Assembly (NCBI GenBank): GCA_030068145.1
Contig: JAPJBO010000430.1
Coordinates: forward strand, 62,001-126,000
Reading direction: 5' to 3'
Origin: Diplonema papillatum
Lineage: Eukaryota; Euglenozoa; Diplonemea; Diplonemida; Diplonemidae
DNA: 64,000 nt
Part shown: one piece after another, positions 31,787 to 41,727 of the stretch
Position numbering within the stretch: the stretch's first letter is position 1
Layout of the letters: every line of letters begins with the position of its first letter
Notes under the pieces: model-generated
Seen by the model: only the letters and a program-made list of their open reading frames with translations
Database searches by the model: none
Told to the model about the DNA's origin: nothing
Translations under genes and position numbers: made by a program

Positions 31787-34700
31787 ATGCTCGCACCACG
31801 CGCCAAAGAGGAATGGCCGCAACCGGACGCCTGTGGGCATACAGCGCTGTTCATGGCGAGGGCCGCACACGTCATCGACCACCTCGTTGAAGCCGGTGTA
31901 AAGGTCGATGCTGTCGACAACAATGGGGTGACCGCTCTACTGATCGCCGCTCAGAACGGCCATGAAACCGTCGTCAAACAGCTGCTGGGAGCCGGTGCAA
32001 AGGTCGATGATGCCAACAAAGATGGGCTGACCGCTCTACACCTCGCCTCTGAGAGCGGCCATGAAACGGTTGTCAACCACCTTTTGGGAGCCGGTGCAAA
32101 GGCCAATGATGCCAACAAAGATGGGCTGACCGCTCTACACCTCGCCTCTTACAACGGCCATGAAACAGTTGTCAAACACCTGTTGGGAGCCGGTGCAAAG
32201 GCCAATGCTGTCAACAACAAGGGGGTGGCCGCTCTACAGGTCGCCTCTCAGGAAGGCTATGAAACGGTTGTCAACCACCTGCTGGAAGCCGGTGCCAATG
32301 TCGCTGCTGCCGACAACTATGGGCATACCGGTCTCCTGGCAGCTAGTGAGAACGGCCATGAAGCCGTCGTCAAACAACTGTTGAGAGCCGGTGCAAAGGC
32401 CAATGCTGCCGACAACAATGGAGTGGCCGCTCTACACCTCGCCTCTCAGAACGGCCATGAAACGGTTGTCAACCACCTTGTGAGAGCCGGAGCCAACGTC
32501 GATGCTGCCAACAACGATGGGTGGACCGCTCTATTGTACGCCTCTCAGAACGGCCACGAAACGGTTATCAACAACCTGTTGGGAGCCGGAGCCAACGTCG
32601 ATGCTGCCAACAACGATGGGCGGACCGCTCTATTGTACGCCTCTCAGAACGGCCACGAAACGGTTGTCAAGAACCTGTTGGGAGCCGGTGCAAAGGCCAA
32701 TGCTGCCAACAACTATGGGGTGGCCGCTCTACACCTCGCCTCTCAGAACGGCCATGAAACGGTTGTCAACCACCTTGTGAGAGCCGGAGCCAACGTCGAT
32801 GCTGCCAACAACGATGGGTGGACCGCTCTATTGTACGCCTCTCAGAACGGCCATGAAACCGTCGTCAAACAGCTGCTGGAAGCCGGTGCAAAGGTCGATG
32901 ATGCCAACAAAGATGGGTTGACCGCTCTCTTGGGAGCCAGTGACAGCGGCCATGAAACGGTTGTCATTCAACTGTTGAGCGCCGGTGCAAAGGTCGATGC
33001 CGCCGACAATGATGGGCTGACCGCTCTATTGTACGCCTCTCAGAACGGCCACGAAACGGTTATCAACAACCTGTTGGGAGCCGGAGCCAACGTCGATGCT
33101 GCCAACAACGATGGGTGGACCGCTCTATTGTACGCCTCTCAGAACGGCCACGAAACGGTTGTCAAGAACCTGTTGGGAGCCGGAGCCAACGTCGATGCTG
33201 CCAACAACGATGGGTGGACCGCTCTACTGATCGCCGCTCAGAACGGCCATGAAACCGTCGTCAAACAGCTGCTGGGAGCCGGTGCAAAGGTCGATGATGC
33301 CAACAAAGATGGGTTGACCGCTCTCTTGGGAGCCAGTGACAGCGGCCATGAAACGGTTGTCATTCAACTGTTGAGCGCCGGTGCAAAGGTCGATGCTGCC
33401 GACAATGATGGGTGGACCGCTCTACACCTCGCCTCTCAGAACGGCCACGAAACGGTTGTCAAGAACCTGTTGGGAGCCGGAGCCAACGTCGATGCTGCCA
33501 ACAACGATGGGCGGACCGCTCTATTGTACGCCTCTCAGAACGGCCACGAAACGGTTGTCAAGAACCTGTTGGGAGCCGGAGCCAACGTCGATGCTGCCAA
33601 CAACGATGGGGGGACCGCTCTATCAAACGCCTCTCAGAACGGCCACGAAACGGTTGTCAAGAACCTGTTGGGAGCCGGAGCCAACGTCGATGCTGCCAAC
33701 AACGATGGGCGGACCGCTCTATTGTACGCCTCTCAGAACGGCCACGAAACGGTTGTCAACCACCTTTTGGGAGCCGGTGCAAAGGCCAATGCTGCCGACT
33801 ACATTGGGGTGCCCGCTCTACACCTCGCCTCTCAGAACGGCCACGAAACGGTTGTCAAGAACCTGTTGGGAGCCGGAGCCAACGTCGATGCTGCCAACAA
33901 CGATGGGCGGACCGCTCTATTGTACGCCTCTCTGAACGGCCACGAAACGGTTGTCAACCACCTTTTGGGAGCCGGTGCAAAGGCCAATGCTGCCGACTAC
34001 ATTGGGGTGCCCGCTCTACACCTCGCCTCTCAGAACGGCCACGAAACGGTTGTCAAGAACCTGTTGGGAGCCGGAGCCAACGTCGATGCTGCCAACAACG
34101 ATGGGCGGACCGCTCTATTGTACGCCTCTCAGAACGGCCACGAAACGGTTGTCAACCACCTTTTGGGAGCCGGTGCAAAGGCCAATGCTGCCAACAACGA
34201 TGGGTGGACCGCTCTACACCTCGCCTCTGAGAGCGGCCATGAAACGGTTGTCAACCACCTTTTGGGAGCCGGTGCAAAGGCCAATGCTGCCAACAAAGAT
34301 GGGCGGACCGCTCTACTGATCGCCGCTCAGAACGGCCATGAAACCGTCGTCAAACAGCTGCTGGGAGCCGGTGCAAAGGTCGATGATGCCAACAAAGATG
34401 GGCTGACCGCTCTACACCTCGCCTCTGAGAGCGGCCATGAAACGGTTGTCAACCACCTTTTGGGAGCCGGTGCAAAGGCCAATGCTGCCAACAACGATGG
34501 ATGGACCGCTCTACACCTCGCCTCTGAGAGCGGCCATGAAACGGTTGTCAACCACCTTTTGGGAGCCGGTGCAAAGGCCAATGCTGCCAACAACGATGGG
34601 TGGACCGCTCTACTGATCGCCGCTCAGAACGGCCATGAAACCGTCGTCAAACAGCTGCTGGGAGCCGGTGCAAAGGCCAATGCTGCCAACAACGATGGGT

Positions 34701-35827
34701 GGACCGCTCTACTGATCGCCGCTCAGAACGGCCATGAAACCGTCGTCAAACAGCTGCTGGGAGCCGGTGCAAAGGTCGATGATGCCAACAAAGATGGGCT
34801 AACCGCTCTACACCTCGCCTCTGAGAGTGGCCATGAAACGGTTGTCAACCACCTTTTGGGAGCCGGTGCAAAGGCCAATGCTGCCAACAAAGATGGGTGG
34901 ACCGCTCTACTGATCGCCGCTCAGAACGGCCATGAAACCGTCGTCAAACAGCTGCTGGGAGCCGGTGCAAAGGCCAATGCTGCCAACAACGATGGGTGGA
35001 CCGCTCTACTGATCGCCGCTCAGAACGGCCATGAAACCGTCGTCAAACAGCTGCTGGGAGCCGGTGCAAAGGTCGATGATGCCAACAAAGATGGGTTGAC
35101 CGCTCTCTTGGGAGCCAGTGACAGCGGCCATGAAACGGTTGTCATTCAACTGTTGAGCGCCGGTGCAAAGGTCGATGCTGCCGACAATGATGGGTGGACC
35201 GCTCTACACCTCGCCTCTCAGAACGGCCATGAAACGGTTGTCAGCCACCTTTTGGAAACCGGTGCCAACGTCGATGCTGCCAACAACGATGGGTGGACCG
35301 CTCTACTGATCGCCGCTCAGCACGGCCATGAAACGGTCGTCAAACAATTGTTGAGCGCCGGTGCAAAGGTCGATGCTCCCAACAACGGTGGGTGGACCGC
35401 TCTACTGCACGCGACTCAGAGCAGCCATGAAACAGTCGTCAAGCAACTGTTGAGGGCCGGTGCCAACGCCAATGCTGCCAACAACGATGGGGCGGCCGCT
35501 CTACTGTTCGCGTCTGGGAACGGCCATGAAACGGTTGTCAGCCACCTTTTGGAAACCGGTGCCAACGTCGATGCTGCCAACAACGATGGGTGGACCGCTC
35601 TACTGATCGCCGCACAGAATGGCCATGAGACCGTTGTCAAGCAACTGCTGGGAACCGGTGCCAACGTCGATGCTGCCAACAACGATGGGGTGACCGCTAT
35701 TGTGTTGGCCTGTGAACACGGCCACACAAACATCAAACAAGCTTTGGAAGCACATGCCCAGTTGGTGCTGCCAAGAAGGATGGCGGAAGGATCCGATCCG
35801 AAAGCCAAACGCCGGCGGTGCAGTTAG
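31787..35827 (+). CDS. Giant ankyrin-repeat protein (about 39 repeats)
   Basis: 1346 residues, of which all but the first about 35 and last about 30 are head-to-tail 33-residue ankyrin repeats with consensus DAANNDGWTALLIAAQNGHE and TVVKQLLGAGAKV. The 99-bp units are unusually alike at DNA level, including silent positions, and whole blocks of several units recur (for example GAKVDDANKDGLTALLGASD at three places), pointing to recent unequal exchange. No signal peptide, membrane segment or catalytic domain. Such proteins form solenoids for protein binding; the partner is unknown. ATG at 31787 is the first Met and leaves a short non-repeat N-terminus. The C-terminus is basic (KAKRRRCS), possibly a nuclear signal. 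Confidence 0.85.
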   Translation: MLAPRAKEEWPQPDACGHTALFMARAAHVIDHLVEAGVKVDAVDNNGVTALLIAAQNGHETVVKQLLGAGAKVDDANKDGLTALHLASESGHETVVNHLLGAGAKANDANKDGLTALHLASYNGHETVVKHLLGAGAKANAVNNKGVAALQVASQEGYETVVNHLLEAGANVAAADNYGHTGLLAASENGHEAVVKQLLRAGAKANAADNNGVAALHLASQNGHETVVNHLVRAGANVDAANNDGWTALLYASQNGHETVINNLLGAGANVDAANNDGRTALLYASQNGHETVVKNLLGAGAKANAANNYGVAALHLASQNGHETVVNHLVRAGANVDAANNDGWTALLYASQNGHETVVKQLLEAGAKVDDANKDGLTALLGASDSGHETVVIQLLSAGAKVDAADNDGLTALLYASQNGHETVINNLLGAGANVDAANNDGWTALLYASQNGHETVVKNLLGAGANVDAANNDGWTALLIAAQNGHETVVKQLLGAGAKVDDANKDGLTALLGASDSGHETVVIQLLSAGAKVDAADNDGWTALHLASQNGHETVVKNLLGAGANVDAANNDGRTALLYASQNGHETVVKNLLGAGANVDAANNDGGTALSNASQNGHETVVKNLLGAGANVDAANNDGRTALLYASQNGHETVVNHLLGAGAKANAADYIGVPALHLASQNGHETVVKNLLGAGANVDAANNDGRTALLYASLNGHETVVNHLLGAGAKANAADYIGVPALHLASQNGHETVVKNLLGAGANVDAANNDGRTALLYASQNGHETVVNHLLGAGAKANAANNDGWTALHLASESGHETVVNHLLGAGAKANAANKDGRTALLIAAQNGHETVVKQLLGAGAKVDDANKDGLTALHLASESGHETVVNHLLGAGAKANAANNDGWTALHLASESGHETVVNHLLGAGAKANAANNDGWTALLIAAQNGHETVVKQLLGAGAKANAANNDGWTALLIAAQNGHETVVKQLLGAGAKVDDANKDGLTALHLASESGHETVVNHLLGAGAKANAANKDGWTALLIAAQNGHETVVKQLLGAGAKANAANNDGWTALLIAAQNGHETVVKQLLGAGAKVDDANKDGLTALLGASDSGHETVVIQLLSAGAKVDAADNDGWTALHLASQNGHETVVSHLLETGANVDAANNDGWTALLIAAQHGHETVVKQLLSAGAKVDAPNNGGWTALLHATQSSHETVVKQLLRAGANANAANNDGAAALLFASGNGHETVVSHLLETGANVDAANNDGWTALLIAAQNGHETVVKQLLGTGANVDAANNDGVTAIVLACEHGHTNIKQALEAHAQLVLPRRMAEGSDPKAKRRRCS

Positions 35828-35982
35828 GGCTGCCAGAGTAGCCCTGTACCCGGACCCTTGATCGACTGTAACTGAGCAGAACCCAACAGAAGGGGCGTCC
35901 GGGAAAAGTGCGTACCTGGGGTGATCCGGGGTTGTGGGGACCATCTTTTTTCACAAGTCTCTCACAACCCGCGAACAGCGAA

Positions 35983-36128
35983 AATGTGTGCGAACTTGTG
36001 ACACCGTGTGAAATCTGTGTCGAACTTGTGACAGCTTGTGAAGTGTGTGCGAACTTGTGACACCTCGTGAAATCTGTGTCGAACTTGTGACAACTTGTGA
36101 AATGTGTGCGAACTTGTGAGAACTTGTG
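35983..36128 (+). repeat. Tandem repeat after the ankyrin gene
   Basis: Alternating units GTGTGCGAACTTGTGACA and CTGTGTCGAACTTGTGACA joined by CTTGTGAAA-like linkers, giving a period of about 27/54 bp and five to six half-units. Begins about 155 bp after the stop codon. Confidence 0.9.
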
Positions 36129-36375
36129 GCAGCAGGACACCTCGTCCAGGTGGGTAGCGTCACCTCCCCGATGCGAGCTGATTGCCGGTTGGATGTGGGT
36201 AACTGCACCTTCGTACCGCCGACACCCTCCGGGTGCTTCCAGGCAACGTCAAACATGATGACTAATATCTAAAGCCCGCACCCACGCGGCGTTGACTGTG
36301 GCTGGTCTTTGATAAGGGCTGCCTTGATGTTACTTTGATCAAACTCACACTAAACACCTGAGAGCTTGTGTGGTA

Positions 36376-36395
36376 CTCATTTGCATGCAAATGAG
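36376..36395. other. 20-bp perfect palindrome
   Basis: CTCATTTGCATGCAAATGAG is perfectly self-complementary and includes the octamer ATGCAAAT on both strands. It could be a protein-binding site or chance; it lies at the edge of the transposon-dense block. Confidence 0.5.
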
Positions 36396-36558
36396 CGTGA
36401 TGAAAGTAACAGTGTTGCGGGCTACATGGCAACCCCTGCTCAACAGGTATGCACGCGGGGGGCTCAGGGCCACATTCATTGCGAATGTGTTCGTGGTGTC
36501 GGCCGCAGGAGTCTTTTTTGGCTAGCCAAAGAGAGTAAAAGAGTGAAAGAGTACGTAC

Positions 36559-36770
36559 CATGCAGGGTCAAAACCTTGTGTCTTTTTAAAACGCTCCCGC
36601 GGGGCCGATGGCCACCAAAGAAAAATTTTGGAAAAAAAAAATTATGCTCAACGTTGTCAAAAATTACCGCAGTTTTTGTTCCAAAATTTGAAAATTTAAA
36701 ACCCCCATTTTTTTTCCGGAAAAAAAAAATTGCCACTTTTCAAAAAGACACAAGGTTTTGACCCTGCATG
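36559..36770 (+). mobile_element. MITE, 212 bp, long terminal inverted repeats
   Basis: Begins CATGCAGGGTCAAAACC followed by TTGTGTCTTTTT and ends with the inverse, GGTTTTGACCCTGCATG. The inside has no coding capacity and long A and T runs. Related copies lie at 51129-51331, 51399-51432 and 51579-51786, the full ones in opposite orientation. The left flank is AGAGTACGTAC, as at the empty site 17518; the right flank is the end of a transposase gene, so the two flanks come from different loci. Confidence 0.85.
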
Positions 36771-37190
36771 CTAACCTAATGCAGCTGCTGGCACAGCCCG
36801 GAATGCGTGAGCAGGTGCTCTCACAACCAGGAGTACGTGAGTTGCTGATGCAGGGTCTGCAGAATGAGCCTGTCCATGATCTCATTGAGCCAAAACAAGA
36901 AGAAGAAGATGATGCAGAGAACCCATTTCTTTCAAGTGACAGTGAGGCAGAAGCACCTCAAACCAGCCTGCCAAGTGTCCCAGTTTTTCACACAGCTGAA
37001 CAGAGGGTTGTGTAAAACCCTGAGCATCAAAACCCTCCTCGCAGAAGGCTGCAACTTAACTTCAAATAATCACTTTTATTTTCTTTCCTCTCTCTCTCTC
37101 TCTCTCTTTTTCCATCTGCTTTCCATCCCATCTGGGAGGTATTCCTGAGCACCATGAATTTGATAACACTGAAAAAAAAAAACTAAAAAA
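36771..37190 (+). pseudogene. 3' fragment of a Merlin/IS1595-like transposase gene
   Basis: Encodes NLMQLLAQPGMREQVLSQPG onwards to FHTAEQRVV and then a stop at 37015. This is nearly identical to the last about 100 residues of the transposase at 44814-46115, without the EPQ insertion and with the final 17 codons lost by a nonsense change. Similarity continues into the 3' flank (CATCCCATCTGGGAGGT, CCTGAGCACCAT). The catalytic part is absent. Confidence 0.9.
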
Positions 37191-37399
37191 CAACATTAAA
37201 AAACATTAAAACAACAAAAAAAACACCAAAAAAAAAAGGAGGTCTTCATTTTCCCACACTAACTGTTACAGCAAGTGAAAAGAAAATGAAGATTCTTTTA
37301 TTATCGATTAGTCAACCTCTACGACCGCTCAGGAACACCTTCGAAAAGAAGACTTGTACTCACGTACAAAAAGTTCCCCGCCCACCCACCCGTGACACG

Positions 37400-38347
37400 A
37401 TGGCAACATCGACGGAATACCCGACCGGTCCCGAGATTATCGAGATCCTTAAGACCCAGATGGAATACAGGGCAGGACAGACCGACACGCGTTTCGCGAA
37501 GCTGAGCCGCAAGCGGAAGTTCGAGGTGCTGAAGGAAAAGCCCCGAGCGCACGCGCTCGCCATCATGGAAGCGCGCGTGCGAGATCTGACGATATCATCG
37601 GTGAAAGGTGAAACATGGAATGTATATTTCACGGCCGTTCGTGCATGGGCTGATTTTGCGGACATCGCTGGCATCCCGCACTTTCCCATCTCGGTAGAGC
37701 GCGTTCCCACATTTGTTGGGAATTACAACAACGCGAGCACGGCAGAAGGCGTACTCTCCGCCTTAGAGAAGATTCAAAGGTTCATGGGTATTGATACACC
37801 CATCCGAACTCGCCAGACGAAGGCGGTCGTGCAAGGGATGTGGCGCGAACAGGGACCCACAAGAAAGATGGATCCCATCGACTTGCACCTCGCCACAGCT
37901 CCGTCTTCCTCTACCAAAACGAGCTACATTGCCCTTCGATCGCGGAAAAACTCGCTGCAAGGTGCTGTATTGTCAAGAGGGTGCACGTGTCGCCAAATGC
38001 ACGTGAAGACGGGCTGGCGCGCGATATGTCCCGTACACTGCTTGTGGCCCTACATTAGGGACAACGTGGAGCCAGGCTGCCCCATCTGGAGCATTTCGTA
38101 TCCAGACATGCTCTCGACGATAAAGGCCAAGGCGAATCGGTACAAGACACCAATGATCGGGTGGGGCACCCACAGCTTCCGAAGAGGTGCCGCACAGGAT
38201 TCCAACGACTCCAACCCCGAATTACGTCTCCTCCTACGGGCCGGAAACTGGACGTCGAATACGTTCAAGGAATATATAGACTGGTCAAAATTAGAAAAGA
38301 AGACCGTTGAGAAGATATGCGAAGAGAGCCCGGACGAGAGCGAGTGA
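37400..38347 (+). CDS. Tyrosine recombinase-like protein (probably defective)
   Basis: 315 residues from the ATG at 37400; an upstream in-frame Met at 37286 adds 38 residues without similarity. An N-terminal core-binding-like helical domain (GETWNVYFTAVRAWADFADI) is followed by a C-terminal catalytic signature with HSFRRGAA (the H-x-x-R box), RAGNWTSN and YIDW, where Y would be the nucleophile. The stretch that should carry the first catalytic Arg (R-x-G/S-E) is not visible: MDPIDLHLAT is followed almost directly by YIALRSRKN, suggesting an internal deletion. Could belong to a Crypton- or DIRS-like element. Close neighbours are transposon fragments, not host genes. Confidence 0.75.
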   Translation: MATSTEYPTGPEIIEILKTQMEYRAGQTDTRFAKLSRKRKFEVLKEKPRAHALAIMEARVRDLTISSVKGETWNVYFTAVRAWADFADIAGIPHFPISVERVPTFVGNYNNASTAEGVLSALEKIQRFMGIDTPIRTRQTKAVVQGMWREQGPTRKMDPIDLHLATAPSSSTKTSYIALRSRKNSLQGAVLSRGCTCRQMHVKTGWRAICPVHCLWPYIRDNVEPGCPIWSISYPDMLSTIKAKANRYKTPMIGWGTHSFRRGAAQDSNDSNPELRLLLRAGNWTSNTFKEYIDWSKLEKKTVEKICEESPDESE

Positions 38348-38662
38348 CTGGATACGATGGGGAATTCAAAACTCTGTCGTCCCTGGACTACTCAATATCG
38401 GAGCGCGCGTAACGCCCGATTCATCCCATCGCAGATGAGCGGTCCAGACCAGCTCACGCGCCAAAGGTGTGGAGTTGACCCCGATAATAAAACTAAAAGT
38501 AATTAAAAAAAAAGGGGCCCTCCCCCCAACTGAAAAAAAAAACAAAAATCATAAAAAAAAAGGGAGAGGTGGAGATTCGGGGGGCATCATAAGTTCTCGA
38601 CACTCCACCTTAAAAAAAAAAAAACGCGCCTTGTTGACTACCACCCTCTACTGAGGCATGTG
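38348..38662. other. Spacer with a repeat shared with 49740-49835
   Basis: CCCCCAACTGAAAAAAA, AATCATAAAAAAAAAGGGAG, GGAGATTCGGGGGGCATCAT and TTCTCGACACTCCACC at 38518-38612 recur at 49740-49835. TTGACTACCACCCTCTACTG at about 38633 recurs at 50547. No gene. Confidence 0.7.
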
Positions 38663-38850
38663 TAACATACAGAGAGGCTCTCTGTATTTTACATTTTTAG
38701 CGAATTTTTCGCTAAAAATGTAAAATACAGAGAGCTCTCTGTATTTTACATTTTTATCAAAGAAGACGCTAAAAATGTAACATACAGAGAGAATCTCTGT
38801 ATTTTACATTTTTAGCACAAAAAATGCTAAAAATGTAAAATACAGAGAGA
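38663..38850. repeat. Array of three palindromic hairpins
   Basis: Each unit is CTCTCTGTATTTTACATTTT followed by TAGC, a short variable loop (for example GAATTTTTC), and the exact inverse. Stems of about 24 bp are kept while loops differ (GAATTTTTC, ATCAAAGAAGAC, ACAAAAAAT). Units are joined back to back at AGAGAGCTCTCT. A second, larger array is at 50590-51122. Confidence 0.9.
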
Positions 38851-38898
38851 TGTGCAGTGTGTAGTGTAGTGAAGTGTAGTGTAGTTGTAGTGTAGTTG
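38845..38898 (+). repeat. GTGTA microsatellite, left part
   Basis: Repeats of GTGTA/GTAGT. The same microsatellite resumes at 41813, so the retroelement at 38899-41812 is inserted in it. Confidence 0.85.
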
Positions 38899-39100
38899 GA
38901 ATTCTGCTTACTGGTCTGTCTGCGCCTTTTGTGTTCGCTGACGTAAAGTCTGCGGGATACTTCTTGATGACATGACTGCAAGAAAGAACGAAGAGGAATC
39001 AAACCATCCAGGGTAAACCTATCACTTACATTGCGTAGGGGCAAGATGAAAATACCCGTCCAGGGGACTTACGGAAATAAGCTTGTCTGGACAAGGTCAC
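38899..39100 (-). repeat. Split direct repeat B2
   Basis: 202 bp, essentially identical to 39210-39411. Bounded by the GTGTA microsatellite on one side and A2 on the other. Confidence 0.9.
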
Positions 39101-39209
39101 AGGGGGAAGGGAGGGTGGGTTTCTTCCCGTCCAACGACACCCCCCCCAACCACCTGGTTCTTGGGTGGCTTGACGACTGCGCAGCAGCATTCCCGCAGTG
39201 AGACTGTAA
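39101..39209 (-). repeat. Split direct repeat A2
   Basis: 109 bp; 91 of them match A1 at 41722-41812. The 18 bp next to B2 (AGGGGGAAGGGAGGGTGG) are absent from A1. Confidence 0.9.
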
Positions 39210-39411
39210 GAATTCTGCTTACTGGTCTGTCTGCGCCTTTTGTGTTCGCTGACGTAAAGTCTGCGGGATACTTCTTGATGACATGACTGCAAGAAAGAAC
39301 GAAGAGGAATCAAACCATCCAGGGTAAACCTATCACTTACATTGCGTAGGGGCAAGATGAAAATACCCGTCCAGGGGACTTACGGAAATAAGCTTGTCTG
39401 GACAAGGTCAC
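39210..39411 (-). repeat. Split direct repeat B1
   Basis: Follows the end of the RT-RNase H frame and matches B2 base for base as far as I can see. Confidence 0.9.
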
Positions 39412-41069
39412 TTTCCACCTGCCACATCGCGAGTGAGGAACCGCCGTACCGCCAGTTCCATGGCCGCCACTTTCCCTCTCGTCAAAGATGTCAGAGGAAC
39501 GCGCGAGGGAAGATCGGCCGGATTGTCCGCGCTCTTCACCCATCGCACCGATAGGGCGCACCCGAGGAAACGCATACGCTCCAGGCCCTGCACGACGGCC
39601 CTGTTCAACACGGGATCTCGCACACACGACCCCTTCCGTGCCACACCCTTCACAGTAGTGTTGTCCACCACAACATCTACCCGCCCACCGGCCACCGACT
39701 CCGGTATGGCCAGTACGACCTTTTCAAACGCCATCGCCTCAAGCACATTAATGTGCAACCGACGCTCTTGCTCGGTCCATGGAGCACCGAGAATGGTTAC
39801 CTCGGATGTGCGGACGTCGACAAGTACACCGCCCCACCCAAGCAAACTCGCGTCTACAAAAGCCGTGAAAGAAGGCCTGCCAGCATCACTTGGCATCCGC
39901 CGGGGGCGGAGAACAGCGCTGATCCAATCAACCAACGTTGCACGAACACACGGTGAAAGCACCACCGTATCCGAGGCAGCCCGTGTCCCCCTGTTGAGCG
40001 AGTTGGTAACACGCCGCAAGAACTTCAGAGCAAACCAGTACGCCCCGGGGAAAACGCCAGCGACCGCGGACGCATGCAACAACCTCCCACCGAGAGATTC
40101 CAACTCGTGGGCTTCAAGCGGCCGAGATAGCTCAGCTCGCGTTTTCTCTAACCTCTTCACTAGCTTTTCCGACAGCGCCACCTCCCCACAGCCGTGGTTC
40201 CAGGACACTCCCAGAAACTCGTACGTCTGCACGGCCGTGCGCGTATCCTGCTCCTTCCAAGTCAGCACACAATCCGACGCTGTCCTCTCCAGTCGCGCCG
40301 TCGCCGCCGTCACCTCCGATCGCGACCCGGCGTAGCGGATGTTGTCGATCCAGATGTCGACAACTACCGCCCGCTCCGCGAACTCCGGACGAACAAACGA
40401 TGGGTGGCCTGCAGCTGTGGCTGCGAGCGTGTGCATCAGCTCGGGTGCACACGTATGGCCCATCGGCAACCGCGTCAGCTCCCACCAGTCGCCACCGTCG
40501 TCCACAAAACGAAACAAGTGCCGAGACTCCTTTGGAATCTCGACCGCGTAAAAACCCGTGCGAAAGTCACGGGTTGACGCGCACTCCTCACGCACCACTC
40601 CGAGATACTTCGAGATGTGCTGCAGCGGGACATCCGCCTGATATCCCGCCTCCTCCGCCAATCGGTTCCCCTCCTTCGTCCACAGGATAAACCGCTGGCG
40701 AAAACCGCCGTCCTTCTCCTCCAAGACCGTGAAAGGAACGCAATGCAGAGGTCCTGGCCCTGCCGCCGCGACTGCGATTCCGTGCTCAAGGAGCGACCGG
40801 GCGTGTTTCCGCTCAAAACCTGAAGCCTTCACTGCGGCCGACTCCGCGGCCCCGACGGACGGTGAGAAAGCCATCTGCCACGTCTCGTCAAATCGCCGAC
40901 GCACCGCCAAGGACATGCGCGCCCGAAGCCTCGCCACATCCATCGGCGACACCGACGAGACGTGCAACGGCGACGCACGCTCCTCGTCCGTCCGAGGCAG
41001 ACGCGTCGACTTCCCCCGACGAGTGATGCTGTGATTCGTCGAGCGGAGAAACTCTGCAACGGGTGTCAT
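39408..41069 (-). CDS. Reverse transcriptase-RNase H of the split-direct-repeat element
   Basis: 553 residues from the ATG at 41069 (MTPVAEFLRST). RT motifs: PLHCVPFTVLEEKDGGFRQR, RDFRTGFYAVEIP (first catalytic Asp), LPMGHTCAPELMHTL, and the active-site loop VVVDIWIDNIRYAG, in which the usual Y-x-D-D is W-I-D-N. RNase H follows with FVDASLLGWGG, NVLEAMAF, VVVDNTTV and WVKSADNPADLPSR, giving the D-E-D-D set. This resembles the RT-RNase H of DIRS-like elements. The stop of the recombinase and this start overlap as TAATG, suggesting coupled re-initiation. The frame is open further upstream but only as a shadow of the recombinase frame. No frameshift or stop is visible. Confidence 0.88.
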   Translation of the reverse strand: MTPVAEFLRSTNHSITRRGKSTRLPRTDEERASPLHVSSVSPMDVARLRARMSLAVRRRFDETWQMAFSPSVGAAESAAVKASGFERKHARSLLEHGIAVAAAGPGPLHCVPFTVLEEKDGGFRQRFILWTKEGNRLAEEAGYQADVPLQHISKYLGVVREECASTRDFRTGFYAVEIPKESRHLFRFVDDGGDWWELTRLPMGHTCAPELMHTLAATAAGHPSFVRPEFAERAVVVDIWIDNIRYAGSRSEVTAATARLERTASDCVLTWKEQDTRTAVQTYEFLGVSWNHGCGEVALSEKLVKRLEKTRAELSRPLEAHELESLGGRLLHASAVAGVFPGAYWFALKFLRRVTNSLNRGTRAASDTVVLSPCVRATLVDWISAVLRPRRMPSDAGRPSFTAFVDASLLGWGGVLVDVRTSEVTILGAPWTEQERRLHINVLEAMAFEKVVLAIPESVAGGRVDVVVDNTTVKGVARKGSCVRDPVLNRAVVQGLERMRFLGCALSVRWVKSADNPADLPSRVPLTSLTRGKVAAMELAVRRFLTRDVAGGK

Positions 41070-41727
41070 TACAGATGGCGCGTGACCTCCCCGGTCCGCA
41101 AAGCCCTCGCCAGGGCTACCAGATCTCCGCCGTACCGCAACGTCGTGTCGGAGAACTTGTCTGCGCCGCCGCCTTCTTTCTCCTCGTGCTTTGTGAGGCG
41201 GTCCACCAGCGCCGCCGGGACCACCGCTTCTCCGCTGGCCAGCTTCTGAAAGATGAACGTGGCCGCACCACGTTTTATCGAATGGGCGCTGAACGCGCTC
41301 ATCGCTGGCGCTCTCTTCCAAGTTACGTCGAGAGCTTCGGTCGTCATCTCCGTAAGTTTCTCGAACGGGGAGCACTCCTGAAACAGCGTTGCGATCTCGG
41401 ACGTCAGGTCCCCCTGCACTACTGCAAACCGGGACGGTCTGAACGGGTCCCTCTTCCGAGCCTTCGGGGTCCGGAACCAGTCTATGATGACCTCCTGTGG
41501 GGTCACCAGCAGGAACTGCGGGGAGGAGAGGGCGCACACCTCCCCCCAACGGGACGCAGTCTTCCAAGCCACAAGCGCCGCCAGACAAACCGAGCTCTCC
41601 TGAGCTCGCGCCCACCGCAAAAGCAGCTCCCGAGGTATCGGCTCCGCCTGCGCACACGGGATTGCCGCACCAGCAGCCCGCAAAGCCGACGCCAGCGCCC
41701 GCAGCGGGTGGTTGTCCCTGGTTTTCT
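41069..41727 (-). CDS. Tyrosine recombinase of the element (N-terminus missing)
   Basis: The catalytic domain contains ASRWGEVCALS (first Arg), SAHSIKRGAA (H-x-x-R), DRLTKH and TTLRYGGD (candidate Tyr). These boxes are in the order expected of DIRS/VIPER-type tyrosine recombinases. The frame is open upstream through A1 and the GTGTA microsatellite to 42361, but no core-binding domain or natural Met is found inside the element, so the 5' part has probably been deleted. The C-terminus TRHL ends one base into the RT start codon. Confidence 0.8.
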
